A DNA stretch of 64,000 nt from Siphonodentalium dalli (lineage: Eukaryota; Mollusca; Scaphopoda; Gadilida; Siphonodentaliidae). A model generated the notes under the pieces. The model was given only the letters and a program-made list of their open reading frames with translations, made no database searches and was not told where the DNA came from. Shown piece after piece: positions 58,137-64,000 of the stretch. The DNA is taken from NCBI GenBank assembly GCA_032622095.1, contig CP136064.1, forward strand, positions 278,465,614 through 278,529,613, in the 5' to 3' direction. The translations under genes and the position numbers were made by a program. Every line of letters begins with the position of its first letter. The first letter of the stretch is position 1.

Positions 58137-59285
58137 CTACAGTTGCAACCCGGCTACTTTAAGTGTTTGGCCTTGTGACTTATTAATTGTCATAGCAAAA
58201 CTTAGCTTAACCGGGAACTGCAGCCTTCGGAACTCAATTGGGCTGTCTGTAGGTATCAATGGAATTCTAGGGATGAACGCATATTCACCCTTGCCGCACC
58301 CGGTCAAAATCTCGGCCTCAATAAGATGAGGCATTATTTTCCTGATAAGGAGCCTGGTGCCATTGCAGAGTTTCGGGGGTTCCATATTCCTCAACAACAT
58401 GATCGGAACACCCTCTTTCAGGAAAAGCTCGTGCGGTGGCATACCAGTGGGACTCAAAGAATTGAGAAATTCGGTAGGATTGTTGACCACGTCACTTGGA
58501 ACTGGGATTGAATCTATAGAGTTGGATGCACGGATCTCTCCAGGTACCATTGCCAGCATCTTACGATTGATTGCGTCAACGGTGTCATTCTTAGGAGCGA
58601 GAATTGCTCTCTCACATATCCAGGTGGAATCACTCATGTTGCTGACCAGATCACCGAAAAATGCCCCAATCAATGCATCACAACTTCCGACACAACAACA
58701 GTCGGTGCATTCAGATGAATTTATGCTACCTTGAAATTCGCCATTTCCAATGTGAAGCAAATCACTTGCAAATGAGGTGGCCATCTCGTCGTTATATGAA
58801 TGGGCTCTCATGTTGGTTGTCAGGTGCAGAGAGCGAACACTCCGCCAGAGATAAGACGACCTGATAGATGCGCGGACCATGTCAGCCCTCGTTCCCCGAG
58901 GGATAACAGGGAACGTTTGTCTGAAGTCTCCGGACAGGAGCAAGGTTACACTGCCCATGATCGCATTACACTCACGAATGTCCTGCAATGTCATGTCTAG
59001 AGCTTCGAAAGTATGTTTGTGAGACATGGTGCACTCATCCCAAACAATCATTACACAACTGCGGAGTAGACGCGCAAGCCCTGTACCTTTTGCTATATTG
59101 CACGTCGCCAGGTCATTCACTGTTAAGTTCAGCGGGAGTTTGAATGCCGAGTGAGCAGTCCTACCACCCGGGAATGTCGCAGCGATCCCAGATGACACAA
59201 CTGCAATGACAATTTTCCCCTGAATCCGAATCCTGGCAAGAATTAAGTTTATCAGAAACGTTTTACCCAGTACCACCTGGCGCAT
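58137..59285 (-). CDS. Helitron PIF1-type helicase open frame
   Basis: Holds the helicase from just after the Walker A lesion (GKTFLINLILARIRI) to the TAG at 58139. Motifs in order: GIAATFPGGRTAHSAFKLP, VMIVWDECTMSHKHTFEALD, LLLSGDFRQTFPVIPRG, the RAILAPKN region and AMTINKSQGQT. Beyond the TAG the family sequence resumes (EPCFSHGQLYVAMSRV), so the stop is a nonsense change. Confidence 0.9.
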   Translation of the reverse strand: MRQVVLGKTFLINLILARIRIQGKIVIAVVSSGIAATFPGGRTAHSAFKLPLNLTVNDLATCNIAKGTGLARLLRSCVMIVWDECTMSHKHTFEALDMTLQDIRECNAIMGSVTLLLSGDFRQTFPVIPRGTRADMVRASIRSSYLWRSVRSLHLTTNMRAHSYNDEMATSFASDLLHIGNGEFQGSINSSECTDCCCVGSCDALIGAFFGDLVSNMSDSTWICERAILAPKNDTVDAINRKMLAMVPGEIRASNSIDSIPVPSDVVNNPTEFLNSLSPTGMPPHELFLKEGVPIMLLRNMEPPKLCNGTRLLIRKIMPHLIEAEILTGCGKGEYAFIPRIPLIPTDSPIEFRRLQFPVKLSFAMTINKSQGQTLKVAGLQL

Positions 59286-60708
59286 CTAAGAAAAATATAC
59301 CACCGGCACCGTTTACAGAAACCCATAATTGTGTCAAAAACATGCCGCTGTTCTGGCAATAGTTTCGCTTCACTTGAAGCGATGACATCAGCAAGGATAT
59401 CTCTATCAGATGTCGTCTCTCTAAGTATTTCTCTTGGTTGTTGAACAGTTTCAATCCTGGTAGTTCGGGGAAGTCCGAAAGTGTGTAATTCAAGGCCTCC
59501 ATGGGCTAGAATCTTGTCTTCAATAGCCACGAGAGCTTGATTGAAGATATCTTCAATGAAGGCGACCTCAACATCTGGGTTGAGCCTCTGCTGTCTCCAG
59601 CGGAAGTCTTCCGACATATCCTCTCTGAATTAAATCCAGAGACCATTGGGATCTGAGACTCCACACATCTGCAACAGAACAGCAAAGAGGCTACGCATAC
59701 ACCTCGGCGTTCTTGAAACTGAAGCATCGGACAGAGTTGCTTCCCATTGTCTGTCGTCTTCAATAAGGTCTCTTTGGAGAGCAGACTGGCAGAAAGTCGT
59801 GCATACCTCACCATCAATGGTTCTCAGACTTTCAAAAGATTCAGGACCCCGAACTTCCAAGAGGAGCATCCTCAAATAAAAACATTCATGCTGAGATGGG
59901 TGTACCGTGTACAGTCTGCCCAGGGCCGTGTCATTGAAGACACCAACCTGTCCATCAACTGGTGAACCCCGCTTCCGCCTGGACCATCTGTTGTTCGCCC
60001 ATGTGTAGTATGCGGGCATTTCAACGTAGAGAAGACTCCGAGTAAACTCATCATTTTGACATGTCGTGAAAAAAGATGTTAAACTCGTTTCCTTTGGTGG
60101 AGCAGCAGCTACTTGCTGGGCATTATTCTCAGTGAAATACATCCTCTGACCATTTTCGAGATGGACATCGAGGCGAACTACTGTAGGATGGCGGTCATGA
60201 ATAGGAAAATCAAATATTCTCCAGAACGCATCGCTTGTGCTAAGATATCTGCCCATTTGAAACTGGCTGACCTCATCATTCGAGTCTCGTAATGCGAACA
60301 TGGCAGCATCTGAACCCTTATTTATATACTTTCACACATATTTAATGGACTTGACAGAGCTGCAAAATTCAACATTAATATCTGCATCGAATAACTTCGT
60401 CAGAAGAGGACAATAAGGGACAATCCACCTGTTGTCGATTTCGAAGTCTCCACCAGTTCTCATTCTTATTTTAGCAGTGAAACCGCCATCTTCTGGTGAA
60501 CGCCTCCTGTAGAGAGGGTAACCTTCATTAGATGTCTGGGTCTCTGCTAAAAACTGTCTCGGATATCGCTTCGAGCACTTGCCATCTTTCATGCAAGGCG
60601 AGATGGGATTGATCCGCCCGCATGGTCCGTGGACCATATGCGTCTTTACAAAATCATACAATGTTTGGTCTTGCTCGGGATCAGGCAATTCAGCCGAGAT
60701 GATGTTAT

Positions 60709-62541
60709 CTATCTGGTCTGCATGAGTCTTATCCTGTAACCATATGAGGATGTGTGAGTGGGGGAGGCCCCTCTTCTGCCACTCAATGGTGTACATGTCA
60801 CATAATGATTGCCCGAAGATATGAGTTTCTGAAGTTTCAGGCGGAAAACACGGGCAACCACATCATGTCTGTCCCTTGGTGCCTGGCCCTCGAACAACTC
60901 TCTCTTGACCTCCTCCCATTTGGGATTACATGTAAACGTGAGAAAGAGATCTGGGCGACCAAAATTCTTCACATACGTCAAGGTGTCCTGGGTCTTCTCT
61001 TGCATATATCGTGGACTTCCTATGAATGATGACGGAAGTATACAAAGTTGACCATGGCCTTCTGTCTGATCGTTATTGATGCTGTCTCGGAGATGAATGT
61101 AGGAATCTGCTCGTACTTCACGCTGGTGTGAACGAATGTAAAACAGTCTCTCAGATTCAACCTTAGCATACATGTCGACAGCAAACTGATTGAACAAATA
61201 GTAAGCATAGAAATAATTGCACGAGACATTCTTTCGACCGACAGCATGTTGGATCCCCAAGCGATAGCCATCTTCACCACGCACACACAGTAGATGGTAC
61301 TGTAGAGGGTCATATGACCTGTGTGTCTCGCAAATCCTCCTGATTGTGTTATCACGGGACTTAATTACTATGTCTCGCGCTCCATGTTCTTGCCCGGTCA
61401 TGACCACTGCAAGTTCATTGCAAGCTGGGGCATTGAACCTGCCACGATGTGCATCTGAAGGCTTTTTATCAGCATTGATAACAACATCGAGATTCGGACC
61501 GGGATTAGACTCAATGGCATACTTGAAGCTAGTAATGTAAGATTTGTCCGCGTGCAACATGTCTTGGATTGCGATGATCAGATGAGGTTTAAGTTTATCG
61601 GATGCTCGAAGGTTTGCCTGGTCATGGTGGTCATCGATGAAGTAGACTTGCAAAAATCGGGGTTGTTGTTCGGCTGTAGGTAGGAGCGAGCCAATTCTGT
61701 GATAGATCTGGCCCTGAACCTTGAATGTTGGCATAAAACCACCTTCGGTTATTACATTAGCTCCAAACGATGTCATTTGGAAAGCCGAATTATATCGGCG
61801 GATGTTGTGGAGGAAATGTTCCGAGTCTGGTGAATCGCCACAAAGTAGGCCTCTCAGGGGCTGTGGTTGGTATGGACGAATCGGAAGGGAGACCTTCACA
61901 CGAGAACAACAGAAACCTAAGGGTTCGGTGGGCCACCTCAAAGCAGAGCAGTGCTCACAAACAACCATCATTTGGCCAACTCGGAGAGAGTCGTGAGATG
62001 TATAATCGATGGATGGATTGTAATTCATGGCTGCTTTTCCCCAACTAATAACGTTGAGACGTTGCTGTTCTTCTGTGGCATTTGCAGTAGCGACTCGGTC
62101 GTTTCGTCGACGCAATTCCGTTTGTACAACCGTTTCTGAGGCCCTGGAAAGGGCCGTCGACTGGCGATCGGCATCCAGCCGCAACTGGCTCTGTTCGTGA
62201 GTTTCTGAGGCCCTGGAAAGGGCCGTCGACTGGCGATCGGCATCCAGCCGCAACTGGCTCTGTTCGTTAGTTGCTGACGCACTGGAAAGGGTCGTCGACT
62301 GGCGAAGGGCATCGAGCCGCAACTGGTGCTGTTCGTGAGTTTCTGACGCCCTGGAAAGGGCCGTCGACTGGCGAAGGGCACCGAGCCGCAACTGGAGCTG
62401 TTCGTCAGTTTCTGACGCCCTGGAAAGGGCCGTCGACTGGCGAAGGGCATCGAGCCGCAACTGGCGCTGTTCACGACAAATCTGTTTCGCACGTGTATTG
62501 TTTCTCTTGCGGCCTATGAGCTTCCGCTTTTTCGGGGACAT
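60709..62541 (-). CDS. Helitron Rep N-terminal open frame
   Basis: 610 codons from ATG at 62541, the longest intact part of the transposase. It contains the 23-residue repeats (about residues 27-141), the Cys cluster, a conserved Helitron-like N-terminal region (GGFMPTFKVQGQIYHRIGSL, LCVRGEDGYRLGIQH) and the first Rep motif. The last about 50 codons are out of frame after the lesion near 60850. Confidence 0.9.
   Translation of the reverse strand: MSPKKRKLIGRKRNNTRAKQICREQRQLRLDALRQSTALSRASETDEQLQLRLGALRQSTALSRASETHEQHQLRLDALRQSTTLSSASATNEQSQLRLDADRQSTALSRASETHEQSQLRLDADRQSTALSRASETVVQTELRRRNDRVATANATEEQQRLNVISWGKAAMNYNPSIDYTSHDSLRVGQMMVVCEHCSALRWPTEPLGFCCSRVKVSLPIRPYQPQPLRGLLCGDSPDSEHFLHNIRRYNSAFQMTSFGANVITEGGFMPTFKVQGQIYHRIGSLLPTAEQQPRFLQVYFIDDHHDQANLRASDKLKPHLIIAIQDMLHADKSYITSFKYAIESNPGPNLDVVINADKKPSDAHRGRFNAPACNELAVVMTGQEHGARDIVIKSRDNTIRRICETHRSYDPLQYHLLCVRGEDGYRLGIQHAVGRKNVSCNYFYAYYLFNQFAVDMYAKVESERLFYIRSHQREVRADSYIHLRDSINNDQTEGHGQLCILPSSFIGSPRYMQEKTQDTLTYVKNFGRPDLFLTFTCNPKWEEVKRELFEGQAPRDRHDVVARVFRLKLQKLISSGNHYVTCTPLSGRRGASPTHTSSYGYRIRLMQTR
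62126..62480 (-). repeat. 69-bp tandem repeat in Rep N-terminus, 5 copies
   Basis: Landmark gtttctgaggccctggaaag recurs at 69-bp steps (62133, 62202 and so on to about 62410). It stays in frame and encodes 23-residue units predicted to be helical. Copies differ by a few substitutions. Confidence 0.9.
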
Positions 62542-62559
62542 TTTCTATGTATTATCGAG

Positions 62560-62790
62560 TCCCTTGCGCTAATAGTGGCCCTCAGAAGGGCCGTTCAAAT
62601 TATATGAACTTCGAGGGAGCCGAGATAATACTAAAAACTTCTGAAAAGTTCGATAATTTCTGAAGATAAATTTGCGTGGGACATTGCCCGACATCACTTA
62701 CAATGATGGGCATTTAAAGTGAAGTTTCGATTCTCTCATGGTGGAATCTCGTCAGGGGCGACCAATCTCGTCAGGGGCGACCAGCAGTTC
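62560..62790. other. Helitron upstream sequence, nothing recognised
   Basis: Short noncoding stretch upstream of the Rep ATG; tctcgtcaggggcgacca is directly repeated near 62747 and 62767. Confidence 0.5.
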
Positions 62791-62794
62791 ACAC

Positions 62795-63900
62795 CCGAAT
62801 AGGGGAAGATATGCTTCTGATTAATACAGTTTGCCAAAAGCCGAAAATGACCTTATTCAAGCCATAAAATGACACAAACTGGATGAATGTTGAGGAAATG
62901 TGCTGTGGTAGTGGGAAGAATTGTCCTTGTTCTGATAACATAAAGTCTTGTCTTTTCTTGCATGTATCGAGGGCTGCCGGTGAATGATGACGGCACAATG
63001 TCGTTATTATTGACCAGATTTTAGTGGATGAATGTTGATGAAATGTGCTGCCGGTGAATGACGACGGCACAATTTCGTTATTATTGACCAGATTTTAGTG
63101 GATGAATGTTGATGAAATGTGCTGTGGTAGTGGGAAGAATTGTCCTTGTTTTGATAACATAAAGTCTTGTGTCTTTTCTTGCATGTATCGAGGGCTGCTG
63201 GTGAAGGATGACGGCACAATTTCGTTATTATTGACCAGATTTTAGCACAGTAATTACAATGAGAGATAAAATGTTCTTGACATACGTGGAAATGAACATC
63301 CGCAGTAGACGAAAGAAATTAGCAAATTATAAGAAAAGACAGGTTAAGGCAGTAACTGCAATGATACAGTTATAGGGGAAGACATGCTTCTGATTAATGG
63401 ATGGATGTTGATGAAATGTGCTGTGGTAGTGGGAAGAATTGTCCTTGTTCTGATTGCATAAAGTCTTGTGTCTTTTCTTGCATGTATCGATGGCTGCCGG
63501 TGAATGACGGGTGATTTGCAGGCGAGCAGCAGTTCTGGTAATCAAGAAATCAGAAAAGATATTCCACGAAGCTCTGATTCAAGGAGAGTACATCCCAACA
63601 ATGTCAACAAATGCACAAAACGTCAGCTCGTGGCGTTTGGTAGACATAGAATTCCTGGCTAACATATAAAGAGCGTTATCTGTGAACGGATTCCTGATAT
63701 GGAAATAATAAAGAGCGTCTATATCATGTTTGATATTCTAATAGAAATGCATTTTCACAGTTCACAGTTCACGCCAGAACAGGGGAAGATATGCTTCTGA
63801 TTAATTAATGAATCTGATTACATAAAGTCTTGTGTCTTTTCGTGCATGTATCGTGAATGATGACGGCACAATTTCGTTATTATTGACCAGAATTCACATA
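62795..63900. repeat. irregular repeats with Rep-derived fragments
   Basis: Five copies or partial copies of a unit with gaatgttgatgaaatgtgct, gggaagaattgtccttgttc, cttgcatgtatcgagggctg and ttattattgaccagatttta (near 62884-63020, 63040-63110, 63107-63245, 63405-63515 and 63795-63890). The part from gtcttgtgtcttttcttgca to gaatgatgacgg resembles the Rep coding strand at about 60985-61040 at roughly 80 percent identity. Confidence 0.75.
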
Positions 63901-64000
63901 CAAAATTTCTGGTCTGCGCATGCGCGAAGCTTGCGTCGCACGGGCTCGGCGACCCGATACAATTTGTATCCGGGGCAAGATACATTCACATAGCAAATTT
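63901..64000. other. window edge, nothing recognised
   Basis: A CG-richer patch (ctgcgcatgcgcgaagcttg) lies near 63915. No Helitron 5' terminus could be identified here. Confidence 0.4.

Larger units (their letters stand above)
58034..62541 (-). pseudogene. Helitron Rep/PIF1 helicase, broken
   Basis: The rolling-circle transposase of a Helitron. From 62541: a basic N-terminus, five 23-residue coiled repeats (RLDALRQSTALSRA type), a Cys cluster (CEHCSALRWPTEPLGFCC), the Rep motif LFLTFTCNPKW (about 60950), then HUH motif RGLPHSHI (about 60760), the two-tyrosine motif KYV-KYINKG (about 60330), and the helicase with Walker A DAPGGTGKT (about 59270), Walker B VWDECTMSHK and final AMTINKSQGQT. 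Lesions: frameshift near 60850; TGA at 60334-60332; TAA at 59632-59630; frameshifts near 59325 and 59268 (inside Walker A); TAG at 58139-58137. Each lesion separates blocks that continue in family order, so this copy cannot make a full protein. Confidence 0.95.
58034..64000 (-). mobile_element. Helitron (decayed autonomous copy, 5' end outside window)
   Basis: The minus-strand 3' terminus is CTAG at 58037-58034 followed by T, with a short hairpin (CCCG...CGGG, about 58048-58063) just upstream, as Helitrons require. It encodes Rep and PIF1-type helicase from 62541 to 58034. The insertion point lies within a TTAAAGGCCC MITE, whose other half is not present up to 64000, so the 5' end is beyond the window. 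The 62.6-64.0 kb part is noncoding and holds repeats with Rep-derived fragments. Confidence 0.88.

Noticed and set aside
62580-64000. Search for the Helitron 5' TC terminus within the window
   Set aside because: No plausible TC-starting end next to the expected MITE half was found, so the 5' end was placed outside the window.

Overview
The window is a stretch of AT-rich, repeat-dense nuclear DNA from a metazoan, most likely a marine invertebrate (the gene content fits a mollusc- or brachiopod-like animal, but nothing fixes the phylum). The evidence is split genes with good splice sites, a chromatin-adaptor gene, a secreted PAN/fibrinogen-domain gene, a Helitron of animal type, many MITEs and several long tandem arrays. 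No prokaryotic features, tRNA, rRNA or CRISPR loci were seen.

Layout. (1) 1-4.4 kb, + strand: the last three exons of TADA2A (transcriptional adaptor ADA2; conserved tail plus SWIRM domain). Its last intron holds a TTAA-flanked MITE and a 1.18-kb hAT-type element, and its last splice acceptor is duplicated in frame. (2) 4.4-11.2 kb: intergenic, mostly MITEs and short tandem repeats. (3) 11.2-31.8 kb, - strand: a three-exon secreted protein gene, convergent with TADA2A, that I assembled from splice sites: signal peptide + PAN/apple exon (31.4-31.8), a short Cys-rich linker exon (13.4-13.5) and a fibrinogen-related domain exon (11.2-11.8). The phases match at both junctions and the predicted protein has 364 residues. 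Intron 1 is 17.9 kb and holds a probable hAT remnant, a large inverted-repeat structure, a 2.07-kb tandem duplication and a CpG-rich foldback. (4) 32.6-40.4 kb: a 7.8-kb minisatellite of about 216 copies of a 36-bp unit, containing a 2.0-kb higher-order duplication. It begins about 0.8 kb upstream of the secreted-protein gene. The very long open frames here, on both strands, follow from the unit being a multiple of three without stops. (5) 40.4-46.8 kb: further MITEs, a 65/55-bp array and a 68-bp array. (6) 46.8-48 kb, - strand: fragments of a leucine-rich-repeat receptor-like gene, interrupted by a MITE. (7) 48.7-53.7 kb: AT-rich DNA between inverted arms. (8) 54.3-57.4 kb, - strand: a decayed coding block, one part resembling a PIN/FEN1-like nuclease. 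(9) 58.0 to beyond 64.0 kb, - strand: a decayed Helitron (Rep plus PIF1-type helicase) with a clear 3' terminus at 58034, inserted into an older MITE. Its 5' end is not in the window.

I did not find a convincing new multi-gene system. The best leads are the PAN-FReD gene with its giant intron, the in-frame duplicated TADA2A splice acceptor, the 36-bp minisatellite with its higher-order repeat, the MITE families that share one hairpin core under different terminal repeats, and the Rep-derived fragments tandemly repeated in the Helitron's upstream region.
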